This document shows positions 48,531 through 60,279 of a stretch of 64,000 nucleotides of DNA, in pieces. The translations under genes and the position numbers were made by a program. Under the pieces are notes generated by a model, which saw only the letters and a list, made by a program, of their open reading frames with translations, was not told the DNA's origin and made no database searches. The stretch is from the NCBI GenBank assembly GCA_028023455.1, contig JAQFVV010000013.1, positions 11,818,579 through 11,882,578 on the forward strand. The letters run 5' to 3'. Positions within the stretch are counted from its first letter, which is position 1. Each line of letters opens with the position of its first letter. This stretch comes from Epiperipatus broadwayi (lineage: Eukaryota > Onychophora > Udeonychophora > Euonychophora > Peripatidae).

Positions 48531-48540
48531 AACCATATAA

Positions 48541-50242
48541 CAAAAGTCATATCATTTCTAATCAACATCATTTATAAACTATTTCAAAATAACAGTTATC
48601 TTTCATGATGATAAAACAATTTTTTTTTAAAATTCATCAATCATCCCACATCAAAATAAAATTCCTAAAAAGCTTTGTTGTTTATTCGTGTATGTCCAGC
48701 CTATCTTCATTATAGTTCTAAAATAAATATTATATCACTAACAGTCATTTTACTTTGCACGCATTTCGTTTTCCATCATTTGCTATCCCCTCCCCACTGC
48801 GCATCCATTTTTTTATCTTTAATATTTTTCAAATCTCTGAAATACAAATTGGATTTTGAATTCACTCTACGTCTAATAGATATAAAAATTAAGTAGAAAA
48901 AAAAAAAAACGCGTTCTAGGTATGTATAAAGAAAATCATATTTTCTCTTCATTTATGATGAAACCATTTTATTATGAGTGGGAGTTTTTTAGGTTCAGTG
49001 TATCAGCATTTTTATGACTAATTCTGATGATCCTAGGATATTACACTACGTCTTAGAATAATTAGAAGACCCTCATAATATAATAGTCAGTATATTACCT
49101 ACCATCTATAATGTCAGATATGAATCTGGATACAGCTTTTTTTTTTTTTTGGCTTATATAGTTGAAAATTTCCAAAAAATCTATTCAGATAACAAGTTTA
49201 TAGCTAACGCAATTACATCCTGAATTATTGGCCAGTAAATAATCTAGCCATTCTTGGCTGAAGAGTAAAGTAAAGAAAAGAAAACAATGCTAATCAACTT
49301 ATGTAATCGTCATAAATAAATAATTGAATAATTTGTCACTTGAGAAATCATATTATATTGGAATAATTGGAAGTGACCATTTCTCAAATCTACCACTGCA
49401 TTAAGACAAGCTGGCACTATCTTCTCTTCTTCACTAAATATCTTCAATCATCAATACTTGATATAACTCAAAAAAAAAAACTAAGATCAACAAAGAATTT
49501 AAAAGACAATAATAGACCTTTAGAATGAGTGACTGATGACTCAAATAACTTGATATAATGGATGGATTATGAAAAAAATACAGCTTTTAATTTTTTTTTT
49601 TTTTCTTTTACATAAATTTAAGTTGCATTATCTTATATACATAAATATTTTAAGTGCAAACCTCCATAATATAGAATAGCACAGTTTACACATGCTAATG
49701 TTGTACACCAGGATTTTTTAAAAATTATTAATATATACTAGATTAAATTGTTTATTAATGCATTTATAGCATAAATTTTATCTGCATGAACAAGCTAAAT
49801 TTTCCCCCATAAAAACATTATAATCCCTTTTTTTTATATGATGAGTTTTTGGAAACCAATTGCCCTTGCTAAGTAAAATAAAGGTTTAACCTAATATGGT
49901 ATTAAACTTTTTTAATGTAGATTACTAACATTACAAACAGAAAAGTTATCAACATTTAAATACCCAATGGAATATTATATTTCAGAATTAAAGAATATAT
50001 ATGAAAAGGTTAATACTAATAATTTTGCACTAACACGCTTGTTAGAAAAGTTTAATTTTATTTATAAGTTTATATATGCTAACCGCTTTTGAAGTTCTTA
50101 GACTTCATATTCATAGCTGAGTGCAGTCAATGATAATGAAGAGGAGTATCGTAATTTATGCAATTTGGTTTGCTGTTCATTTTGCCATAGGTCGTGGCAT
50201 TTTCTTAGTTTTGATTAATTTGTCCATCTTATGTTGGAACAA
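48541..50242. other. Non-coding DNA, nothing recognised
   Basis: AT-rich with poly-T at 49138 and 49590. No splice-bounded open segment that I can support. Confidence 0.45.
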
Positions 50243-50298
50243 GTTATGTAACCAATCTAATTAATTTTCAGTTATGTAACCAATCTAATTAATTTTCA
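50243..50298 (+). repeat. Perfect tandem duplication, 28-bp unit
   Basis: GTTATGTAACCAATCTAATT... occurs twice back to back with no mismatch (50243-50270, 50271-50298). Confidence 0.95.
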
Positions 50299-50969
50299 GT
50301 TGTCCTAAATTGCATACCATATTCTTGTAAGCCATCAAACTAATGTAAAGTTAATACTCCTCTCATGGGGTGTAGTCTTGTATTGAGCCATTAAATATAT
50401 ATTTGTGTAATGCTTGATCTTAAATTAGATTATAAAAAATGTGATAGTTATATTGATCTTGTATGATCTATCTTTTTATATATATCAAATCTATCACAGT
50501 AAAATCAATGGCATTAGATATGTGTGTGCATATATGCTCAATTAATGGTTAAACTTCTACTTATACACATATCTCAAGAGAGAAAAAAACGTTTATACTT
50601 GAAGCAATCTATCCTCTAGATAAGCTAATTAATTAGTAAAACTGAACAAAATGAATACTTATTACAACATCAGCTATCACCATTATCTTCTGAAAACATG
50701 TGGTCACAATATTCATTCACAGTATTATTAATTACATATAAAGAAGAAAGACTACATAAAAAATAAGCTAAGACTATATTTCTATTAATAAAATATTTAA
50801 TTACCAAAAAATTAATGATGATAATGGTTCTTACATTAATTTATGTATATATCTGATTGAATATGAATGTTTATATACAGGGGTAAATCAAAAATTATTC
50901 ACACTCTTGCTGTAGAATTTATTTTAATCAACTCTCAGAAAAGATAAATATATCATTTTCTGATATAAT

Positions 50970-51415
50970 TTCTTTCTCTGCTTTTCAAAAACTTTGTCCA
51001 TCTGTCAACAAGCTTTCGTATTTCCTTTGTTATAAATGTTTTAGACTAAGCTGCAAGCCATAAATGCAGAATTGCCTTCATCTCTTTATCAGATGTGAAC
51101 CTTCATCCTCATATGTTTTTTTTCCATAGAACTGAATGAGTGGTAATCCAAAGTAAAAAAATTAGGACTATAGGGAGGATGTTCTAACACCTCAAAATGA
51201 CATTTTTAGAAAGTTTCAATAGTGAGGTTGTGAACATGCATTATCATGCATTAACACAATGCCCTTGGATAAGAGCCCTCTATGTTTTCTCTATATTTTA
51301 AGATTCAGCTCTTCAGTGAGTATTTCATTTTAATGAGTTTTGTTGATTATCGAACCTTTTCCTGATAATGTTCAAGAAATGACCCTTGAAAATTCTAGAA
51401 AACTGTAAGCATCAA
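50970..51415 (-). pseudogene. mariner transposase C-terminal fragment, left arm
   Basis: The minus-strand translation includes HDNACSQPHY (second catalytic Asp region, DNARPH-type), then after frameshifts RFTSDKEMKAILHLWL, SKTFITKEIRKLVDRWTKF. This is the D,D34D mariner C-terminal signature. It carries several stops and frameshifts. Confidence 0.82.
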
Positions 51416-51690
51416 TTTTCCAGCTGATACTCTCCAAAAACTTCATTTTTTTAGGTGTTGGAATATCCTACCTATAGTTTTGATCTTGCACCTTCAAACT
51501 ATCAGCTGTTGGTCTCTTAAAAGAAGTTCTACAAGTATGAAGATTCATGTCTGGCAAAGACAATGATGCATTTGTGGCTTATAGTGCAGCCTAAAACATG
51601 TTTAATAAAAAAAAATATAAAAGCTTGTTGACAGATGTAGAAAGCATATTGAAACTCTGAAATTATGTCAAAAAAATTACTTATTAGTCT
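51416..51690 (+). pseudogene. mariner transposase C-terminal fragment, right arm
   Basis: The plus-strand translation includes VLEYPTYSFDLAPSNYQL, the 'HPPYSPDLAPSDYHLF' motif carrying the third catalytic Asp, followed by a SLLTDVESILKL tail. Frames are broken. Orientation is opposite to the left arm. Confidence 0.82.
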
Positions 51691-51984
51691 TTCTGAAAGT
51701 TGATTCAAATAAATTCTACAGCCCAAGTGTAGATAATTTTTGACTCACCTTCATATATATAAATGAGTTAATGAAGATCTATTTCCTGGTGCATACTATT
51801 TTCAAATTTTAGATTCAATAACTCTAGCTCATTATAAAATATTTAAATTATAAAATCAATTTAAATTGATATCAAAATAATTACATTTTAATTCAGCATG
51901 CAATAAGAATATATCCTGACTTAAAATATATTTTAAAAGATTATTTTAAATATAATTTTTAGCATGTCATAAATATTAAATATA

Positions 51985-52027
51985 TCTGACATATATATAT
52001 ATAAATTATTAATATATATATATATAA
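51985..52027. repeat. (TA)n microsatellite
   Basis: Two TA runs separated by a short spacer, directly right of the mariner foldback. Confidence 0.85.
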
Positions 52028-52306
52028 AGCAAACAATTAGACTTTAAATAATACCCAAAAACATCTTATCCTTTTATCATGTAATCAATTTATATATACT
52101 CTTATCATTTAAAACTTTGGTAAAGTTTTTTCCTTACATAGAATTTTCTAGTAATTTATTATGACTTTTGATAAAACCCTTGATAATTTAACATGATGGA
52201 TTCTTCTATATTTTAAATGAAGGTAGCTTGTTGTTACTTTAAATTGATTTTAAATTTACATATGTGCAAGCATATATGAACTAAATTTAAAAAGCTTTCT
52301 TTATAC

Positions 52307-53345
52307 TAGTGATACTCAATAATTTAAAATGGATTCAAATCTTTGTTTCTTCATTGATATGACCGATCATTTTTCTAAGCTAAATTTGAAAATGCAAGGA
52401 AAAAAAATACAGCAATACAATTATTAAAATAGATTGTCACATTTGAGCAGAAATTGGAAGTATTTTTGAAAGCATTACTAATGATAAATTTATATTTTTT
52501 AAAAATTTAAGAAATTATAGATTGAACCTTCCAAATCAAGAGAAAATTGATTGTAAAATATTTGTGGAAATGATAACCTTCATTTCAGATTCCTTTACAA
52601 GCAGATTTCAAGATTAAAAAAAAAAACATCATTATTATATCCAATGAGATGTAACTTGAAATTAGTGGTTGCTATAGCTTTTTCTGCAATATCCTTAACA
52701 GAACTAAAATGGATCTTCTGGAAATTCAAAATATAAGTATAGGGGTTCAAAACAAAGAAATGACAATGCAGATAGAAGAAATATGGACAATTATGGAACA
52801 AACACTACAGGATATAATTCTTTTCCAATTAATTAATGATAGTGGACTAGCTTTTGGGATCTTGACTCTTTTTGGCTCTACATATAATTGTGAACAATTG
52901 TTTTCTTTAATGAATTATATTAAAAGTAAATGCAGGGGAAGACAAATTGATTCAAATTTGAAGGCCTTATTATTATTAAAATTCATGAAATATATTCCAA
53001 ATTTGAAAAAGTTGTCTGAGAACATAATAGTTCAAAAGTTACATTAATAAATTTGAATATTAATATTGTATTTTCATATTGATAGATTTTTTTCATCAAT
53101 AAATTTTATAGTGCAAATTTATTGTGATTATTTACAGAAAAAAAATTTTTTTTTTATTTCATATTTTCACCTACCAAAATATTATATGCAAGTTTAATAG
53201 TTGTTCCAATATTGTACATTCATAGTCAATGTTATTAAATTTATAAATAATAAATAAAATTGATCTCAAGTTGTGGCTCTCTAAATTTTCATTTTTTTTT
53301 TACACTTTTTGTCAAAATGGCTCTCCTCAAAAATATTCCTGATCT
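52307..53345 (+). mobile_element. Second hAT element, internally deleted
   Basis: The left end resembles the first hAT terminus (AGTGATACTCAA at 52307) but the right end is only loosely similar (CAGGAATATTTTTGAGG as reverse complement, near 53330). No matching 8-bp target duplication is seen. The content starts late in the transposase, so most of the N-terminal half is missing. Confidence 0.55.
52332..53047 (+). pseudogene. hAT transposase C-terminal part
   Basis: It begins with DSNLCFFIDMTDHFSKLNLK and MQGKKIQQYN, equivalent to 'DLxFLxDITxHLNxLNLxLQGK' of hAT transposases. It continues through FVEMITFISDSFTSRFQD and ends with the dimerisation motif LTLFGSTYNCEQLFSLMNYI and KSKCRGRQIDSNLKALL. 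Stops and frameshifts lie between the blocks; the last 112 codons are open. It is a different, better preserved subfamily member at its C-terminus than the element at 44.7-47.7 kb. Confidence 0.88.
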
Positions 53346-53349
53346 CTGT

Positions 53350-54435
53350 TTTAGATAATTATAAAAACTATTAGCAATATTCTTTTGAAAAAAAAAAACT
53401 AAAGACAAAGAATACAATACAATTCATTTCTTTTTTTTCCTTTTATATTTAAAATAAAAATTTTAAATATTAAATTTGTACAATCTAATAAAATATTTTC
53501 AAAGCCACACACATATATGATAACCCAATAGTCTACAAAGTAAAAGAACTTAAATTATTTAATAGTAGCAATCAGTATTATTATAGGTGATAAAATTAAA
53601 GCTTCTCAATATACATTTATTTCATGGATTATCTGTATCTCTGAAATGTTCACATGTATAAAACTATATATGTAAATAAAAGATTATTTATTTTTGGAAA
53701 TACATCACAAATTTCTTCACTTTAATAACATTCCCTTTATTGAAGAAAATGATTCTAGAAATTCACTTCAGAAATCATCCCAAAATTATAGATTAAAATA
53801 CAATAGCATTTGTATGCAAATAAAGCTACTTGCATATATATTTACCCCCTGGATAAATGAAGAAGAGGGAGGAAGCTAAAATAGTTGGGCTGGAATAAAA
53901 TTAATGTAAATTTGAAATGATAACAGATCAGCAGTAAAGAGAGGTTCAATGATAGACTAAGAAACTGACTAGCAGGATTAATATTTAAAATGAATAATGT
54001 CAAGCAAGAAGAAATTATTTGTTTGTTATTGAACAATTATTACCGGTGATGAGTAATTAATTGAAGCTTAACTAAACCACCAGAGATAAGTTGGGAATGA
54101 AGATGGTTATATAATGTATAGAATGTGTGTCCCTTGTAAGCATTAATATTGTGAACTTTACTAGATTTATTCTATACAGTGAAATTAGATATGCTTATTT
54201 GTGTTTCAAGAGACATTTGATTTGAAAGCATAAATATAATAACTGGATTACTTATGGTGTGGAAGAAAGCTATTTTCAACTGAGGAAAATAAATAGTATA
54301 TGACTATTAATGGACTATTACCTTTCAATGTTGTTTTTACCACATTATTGTTTGTTATTAAATAAATCTTATTAAATATATATTGAAGTATATTGTTTAT
54401 TTAATTCAGATGCCTGGCTGGTCTTTAGAGACCCT
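53350..54435. other. Non-coding DNA, nothing recognised
   Basis: AT-rich sequence between the second hAT and the duplicated repeat. No supported gene. Confidence 0.45.
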
Positions 54436-54439
54436 CAGA

Positions 54440-55420
54440 ACACTGTAATCTCACAGTAGGTAGGACTGGTATTTATATAGAAGAAAGGGCTATCATAATT
54501 GTGGAAAGATTCATGTGTTTAAATTCTAGCTTACCTGAAAAATGAAGATTTCATAAAACACACACATACACATATATATATATTTCATTTATACCCACAC
54601 ACACACACACAATATAGTGAGAGAATAAAACGTCTATCTTTTCAATGGTTTGCTAGCTTATAAGATTATGGCATCCGGTTTCAGATGACAGAGAATTAAT
54701 TTGATTGGTTACTGAAATAGTTGCGGCTTTACTTCATTAGCATTTGAAATCAATAAATATATGTGTGCTTTGCGCACATATAATGAAGCTATTTCGAAAA
54801 TGGTCTATGTAGCATCTTCACATAAATTTGCATAAAATTTGCATTAACATCATTATAGTTCTTAAATAAATTCCAGTAGCCATAAATATGGGACTATGGA
54901 CTATCATGAAAGCGCTTGGCAGTAACATTTGGATAAAATTATTTATTTTCAAGCACTATTAATAGCTTCATTATCTGTACGCAAAGCACATATATATATT
55001 TTTGAATGGTTACATTTTTTTTTTCTGCTTATGCATAGCTAATATGCAAACAATAGTTATATAGAAAATCAGACTATCGGATTAATGGGGAGAGAAATTC
55101 AGATATTTAAATCCCTGGCTTGCCTGAAGAAGATATCCATGAATACATTGTATCGAAAGCCTGGCTTAGCAAAGTAATAAATATTGGTTTATACCAAAAT
55201 TTATTATAGTAATAGTTAATAATTATCTGCATACTCTTGGCGAATTTATTTTATTACACAATCTAAGTATATACATACATTATAATTTATTCTTATCCAT
55301 GAATTGTAAATATGTATGATAATAAAAATTAGTTTATCTTTTTCAATGGTTCTATAGCTTATAAGATTAAGGAATTCAATTAAGAAATGCTGAAAATTAA
55401 TTTTATTATTAAGTGTATAT
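54440..55420 (+). repeat. Diverged direct duplication
   Basis: Two block pairs repeat in the same order: 'tttaaattctagcttacctg' at about 54513 with 'tttaaatccctggcttgcctg' at about 55107, and 'tttcaatggtttgctagcttataagatta' at about 54637 with its counterpart at about 55341. The first copy also holds a (CA)n/(TA)n microsatellite (54558-54612) and a MITE insertion, which explains the unequal spacing. A B-box-like word precedes the first block in both copies, so a SINE origin is possible. Confidence 0.5.
54752..55002. mobile_element. MITE of about 250 bp with 42-bp TIRs
   Basis: Left TIR 54752-54793 and right TIR 54961-55002 are reverse complements at about 36-37 of 42 positions (core GCAAAGCACA and AATAGCTTCATTAT). 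The interior has no coding potential. The flanking TA-rich DNA prevents a firm target duplication call. Confidence 0.75.
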
Positions 55421-56680
55421 ATATATGTTTTTTCAGTGTAATGTTTAAAGTTAGATGTGTGTATTCATCAATTTTAACATAAACACAAAAAATTATAAGT
55501 GATATATAATTAAAAAATACGTTTCAAAAATAAAAACTAAAGGGGTATTTAATACATAATCCTTATTCCTTAAATATTTTTAAAGTGTTGGAATCTTTCT
55601 GCATTCAGAGCAAAACTGAGCAATATGCTAAATACAAGTTTAATCTAATTCTCATTACTTTTATCTGAGGGTGTGGATTTTTATTTAAAATGATGAACAT
55701 CATCCCAAATAAAGCATAAAAGAAAAAAAAATTATAAAAACAGTAAAAAAATCTTTAGCTTTCAAAATGGAATCCTGATATTCACACCCCTCCTCACATC
55801 CTATAATACACAATTCTGCACTTACACAAAAGTAATTTTAATTTTAAAATCTTTTAAAAGTATTGATTTTTTTAAAACATTAAATGCTACTTATATTTAT
55901 GTGTGTAGTGTATCTATGTATAAACTGTATACATATCTAAATTAAATATATATAGAGAGAGATTTTTTTTTTTCAATATCTAAGAATCATCACCCTCTTT
56001 TCTTCATAAGACTATTATTCAATTTTTAACCCCACATCTGTTTATAAAAAATTCGGTGATATTAAAATGAGAGGCCAAATCAGCAGACATTTTTACAGTT
56101 ATCTGGAGTTTGGTTCATTCACAATTCCATAGTGAATTGACTTCTTTTTTTTTATTATTTTTACTCATTAATATATGCTGTATACATAGTTTATTCTTAA
56201 ATAATATTTAGAATACATTACAAATTTCCTTCATCAATTTTTTTTCTCAATTTTTCTCAATACATATAATCAGTTTTTTACATTCAAATTTATTATCATG
56301 TACTACAGCATTTACATATTTTTTAATATACAAAATATATTTCTGCAAATCATTTTTATGAAATAAATATCACTTTAAGAAAAGTATTTTAATTGTAATT
56401 TTAATCACTAAACATTTCTAAATAGTTAGATAAGGATAACGTCAAAGGCCCAGTGCTATCAATTTTGCCAACACTCCCAATAGTGATAGTGCGTTATGAT
56501 ATGGTATTGTCTTAATGATAGGTATTTTAATAGTCATGTGATTGACTAAAAATAGTTAGATAATTATCTGCTAACTACTACTAGTGTCAGCTAAAATGAT
56601 TATAGATGAACTGGTTAATACATTTTTTACAGAAAATTCTCAGCTATTTGAAAAAAAAAAATAATTCCATGCTCCAATTT
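55421..56680. other. Non-coding DNA, nothing recognised
   Basis: AT-rich. Contains a short (GA) run at 55951 and poly-T tracts. No exon supported. Confidence 0.45.
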
Positions 56681-56750
56681 AGATTTAAACATCAGTCATG
56701 AATCTTACAGTCTAATAAGGTAGTAACTACTACACTATGTAGCCTAAGGA
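56681..56750 (-). repeat. tRNA-derived SINE head (candidate)
   Basis: The minus strand reads TACATAGTGTAGTAGTTACTA, close to the D-arm/A box of tRNAs of the 'ATAGTGTAGTGGTTA' type, followed by GATGTTTAAATCTA in B-box position. The stems are degraded. Confidence 0.5.
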
Positions 56751-56845
56751 AGTCTAGAAAAAACTTCATTATTTACATTATATATTTTCCTATATATTTT
56801 GGAACTTTCATGAGTCATCTAGATGTTAAAATTTCTTTATATTTA

Positions 56846-57880
56846 CACCTGAGTCTCGTTTTATGCGATAGATAGGTTCCTCAGAAAACTCACGCAAACA
56901 AAATCGTGCAAAAATAGACGTAACTTACATTGAAAAAGGGGGAATGCGGTCTGTGATTTTTCAAAATTCGCGTAAAAGCAAAGCACCAACGTAAAATTAC
57001 TTTAAAATTTGCACAAAAAAAAAAAAAAATAAAATAAAATATGACTAATAAAAAATTTCAAATTTGAAAAAAATTGATACAAGACAAACTTTTTTTAACT
57101 ATAATATTTAATTCTATTCAAAATAATATATTTTTATGCATAATTTACAATACAGTAATTTACATTTTTTTATATAAGAGGAAATACAACTAGCGCCAAC
57201 TTCACACTCATGTTGTGTCAATGGTTTTCTGGTGACAATGTAATTAGTAATTAATCTTTGAAATGATGATTTTATTAATTGTTTATGAAACTAACAACTA
57301 AAAATTAAATTCTTATTTTTGTCTTTAATTTTCAATTCCGTTTAAAAATCAAATTTCACATCACATTAATTTCAAGTCGGCCATAAGTAATTTTTAAATT
57401 GTTAATTACAATTAAAAATCAGATTTTAATTTTTAATTGTCAAATTTAATTGTGCCCATTGCTATTACTAACCTTTTAAAAATAAACTTGTGGACACTAA
57501 ATGATTAATAATTGATTACGTTCTTTTTTAAAAAGCAAAAACAGAATGTGATTTAAAATGCAAAATTAACAGCACAATGTTTGAACAAATTTACATTATA
57601 ATCTTGTAAAATTTAATGTGTGTATACATAAAATGTGGAAATCATGATTTTAATTTCATTATTGCATAAAATCTTACTATTATAAAGCACTGAAAATACT
57701 GAAATTACTAAGATGAAAGTCGAATTCCAATAATGTGCTATTACTTTCAATATAATGTAAGTGCGCGAAATTTATTATTTAAAGTAATAGCGCATTATCG
57801 GAGTTCAACTTCCGGTAAAACATGAACTGCATAACTTCAAAATCATGTTAAATAAGTCCATGTAAAAAGAGACCCAGGTG
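56846..57880. mobile_element. 1.0-kb TIR element, CpG-containing, no transposase
   Basis: The ends CACCTGAGTCTCGTTTTA (56846) and, as reverse complement, CACCTGGGTCTCTTTTTA (to 57880) form TIRs. TATTTA lies outside both ends (56840-56845 and 57881-57886) and may be a 6-bp target duplication. The first 150 bp are CpG-rich (cgcaaa, cgtaac, gcgtaaaagc). No transposase. Confidence 0.65.
57717..57811. repeat. Imperfect hairpin, 31-bp arms
   Basis: Arms 57717-57747 and 57781-57811 are reverse complements at about 27 of 31 positions (core GCTATTACTTT), with a 33-bp loop containing GTGCGCG. It lies inside the 1.0-kb TIR element near its right end and may be a nested small element. Confidence 0.75.
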
Positions 57881-58319
57881 TATTTATTTTTTTCAGGCAA
57901 CAACAATAATATACTTTACCTTCAGATAGCATGATATTCTAATCATATTTTTGTTTTATTCATCTAACATATCTAGAATAATTTGTGACCCATTTACCTA
58001 GAAATAAATAGATATCCAGTCAGCACTGTAGTGTGGGTAAAAAGTGGCTTTGTGCAAGGGCACACACCTCCCATTCCATGAAATAAAATTTATAAATTAA
58101 AAGACAATTATTCCCAGTTTGCTTTCACAAGAAAAAATTGAAAATAAGGCTTTAGTCATTTGATATGTTTGGTTAAAAACCTTGTTTTATTCATTTATTT
58201 CTATAAAATTAACTCGGATATTAAGTCATTTATTAATATATAGTGAATGGAAGTGAAAATGATTAATTGAGAACTTCATGCTCTCATTTCTAAATAAAGT
58301 GGATTCATCTTATTACTTC

Positions 58320-59640
58320 AAAAAACTTAGTTTAATATACCCCAGAGCTTCCTTGGATTCCATCTTGCCTCTCCCCCCTCGATTATGAGGAGAAACATAG
58401 AAAATACACTTCTCTCCAAAATAGAAAACATAATCACCTCACTTTCGAAGATATACCTCTCCCTATTGGGCAAGGTCGCCCTGCTTAATTCAGTTGTGCT
58501 CCCTGAAATAATTTAGTATCTGGCCGGCTTTGCCCCAACCAACACCTTTATCAAACAGATTGAGACTCTTTGTAGAAGACTGTGTTGGGGAAGGGGGCCC
58601 CTGTCATCAGCCTGAACATACTGCAAAAGTCAAAACCCTTGAATGGATTGGCCCTACATGCCATTAGGGTATTCCAAATTCAAAAAACGCACAACATCCT
58701 AGTAAGGCTTTTAAATATACAGGCTGATATTGAATGCCCCCTTCCAACAGACAAGGTCGAGCCTACGAACAGACCCCACCCAGACACAGAAGCTTCTGGT
58801 TTCAACAACAGATAACTATCAACATGACAAACATTGGGGCTTCCAGTTCACTGTTTGCATCGAAGTTGATTTACTGGGAAACATACCGGCTGATGTTTGG
58901 AAAGAAAATGAACTCCCCCATTCAGCTCTCAGTATCGATTTCAAGGCTTATCAAGGTTCCTCAGACTCGAGCCCAAGTAAGTAGACTTCCTGCTCAAGGT
59001 CAACCTCAAGGCCCTCCCCACAGGGTCTTTCCTGTTCCTTAACAGAGGCTTTAATATCGAGACCTTATGCCCAGGAGGAGACAATGGACCACATCTTACT
59101 CAGTTGTGAGTCATAGTTGTGCTTTGGCGGCCTGATTCTGGGGATCCCCGATGTTGCTAGGGTAAGGCTTCACCAGGCCTTTGAACTTGTGCCTTTTGCC
59201 AACATATGGCTTGCCACCTACATCAACTATGGGATCTGGACAATGCAATGCAAGGTATTGTTCGAGAAGGGAACAGATCCCTGTCTAGAGGATATCCTGA
59301 TATAATACATCAAGAAAGCCAGACAAATTGATAAAAGAACTTGTCCTGACCAACTGACAGAACAGATATGAAGTCAATTGAAGATGGAGCAGAAATACTA
59401 TAACTTAATTCAGATTCCTTGATACCAGCTTACATTATAACTGATTATGGACTTTCCATCCTTGCCTCAAAACTTTAATCTGTTCAATTTACCTTTGGCA
59501 GCAATGATATTGCCTGGGGTTTCTATTAAGTAACACATGAAACCCTCAATATATAATACATGCAACCATCAGAAGTCACCCTCTTTTGTATTTTTAATTT
59601 TGTACACATATATTACAAATAAAGTTTCTTTTTTGAAATA
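58320..59640 (+). mobile_element. L1/Tx1-like LINE, copy B, 5' truncated
   Basis: Same family as copy A (23937-26015). The copy starts at a QSFLGFHLASPPSIMRR segment and runs to an AATAAAG signal at 59621 and a 3' end near 59640. No inversion here. The 3' UTR is short (about 200 bp) and lacks the duplicated block of copy A. Confidence 0.8.
58345..59422 (+). pseudogene. LINE ORF2 C-terminal part, copy B
   Basis: Blocks in order: SIMRRNIENTLLSKIENIIT, YLSLLGKVALLNSVVLPEII, an AGFAPTNTFIKQIETLCRRL block, GAPVISLNILQKSKPLNGLA (the thumb signature of L1/Tx1-type LINEs), DIECPLPTDKVEPTNRPHP, LFLNRGFNIETL with a Cys/His end AQEETMDHILLSC, and IWSQ-type C-terminal ending NLIQIP. At least one stop (58514) and several frameshifts break it. 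Confidence 0.8.
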
Positions 59641-59934
59641 TAGATCACCCTTAGCTGGTTTCCATGCCTGTGGTATTGCTTTCCATCATTGGTTCGAATA
59701 ACCACTGTTTGCAACCCTTTTATTTTAATTACAACTGCTGTAACCCATTTGGTGATTCCCTTCAACATAGGACTTAAGTGCATATCCACATTTGAGCACT
59801 TATATTTTCATGTTTTGTTATCAATTGCTTCTTGGTAGACCCTTTTTTATTTTGTTTTTGTGAGCTGATTCACTTTAGTTACTGTAAAGCACAAATGACT
59901 GAACCAGTCATGATCCAATAAATTGCTAGGTTTA

Positions 59935-60275
59935 CTAACAGACACAAAAAAGGAAATAAATTGTTTTACTAAGTTGACCCAAGAGTGCTGTTTGATTGTC
60001 TTGATAGTCAATAATCTCTCTCCTGCTAGGACACAGAGGATGATTATCTTTTGTGTCCATTTCCATTGTTATTGCCATATCATTAACAGTAATTCTGTTT
60101 GTGAAATCCAGATCAATGTCTTTCATGCCATTAATACAGGCATTGGTATTATTTGAATTAATATTCCCTTCTGGCTTTTTAGAATGGATTTTTCTATTTT
60201 CTTCTGGGTATCTTGGTTTTTTCTTTTTAAAACAAGCAGTCTCTACATGATCAACATACCTTCGATAACTACTCA
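59935..60275 (-). CDS. Candidate coding segment, product unknown
   Basis: The minus strand is open for about 113 codons with balanced composition (SSYRRYVDHVETACFKKKKP..., FTNRITVNDMAITMEMD, PSRREIIDYQDNQTALLGQL). That is unusual in this AT-rich window. It has no ATG at its start. A possible acceptor (TATATAG|TGAG) precedes it and only a weak donor follows (near 59965), so the exon ends are unsure. Possible origins are a host exon such as a receptor tail, or an old retroelement. I recognise no domain. Confidence 0.33.
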
Positions 60276-60279
60276 CTAT

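Larger units (their letters stand above)
50878..51753. mobile_element. Two mariner 3' ends joined head to head
   Basis: The left end (from CAGGGGTAAATCAAAAATTAT at 50878) and the reverse complement of the right end (…GGTGAGTCAAAAATTAT) match over about 65 bp, and TA flanks both ends (50876-50877 and 51754-51755). The left arm encodes a mariner transposase C-terminus on the minus strand, the right arm the same region on the plus strand. There is no N-terminal part. The result is an 876-bp foldback. Confidence 0.85.

Noticed and set aside
48325-48540. 71-codon plus-strand open frame
   Set aside because: Produced by a C/T-rich 67-bp minisatellite; no start context or homology.
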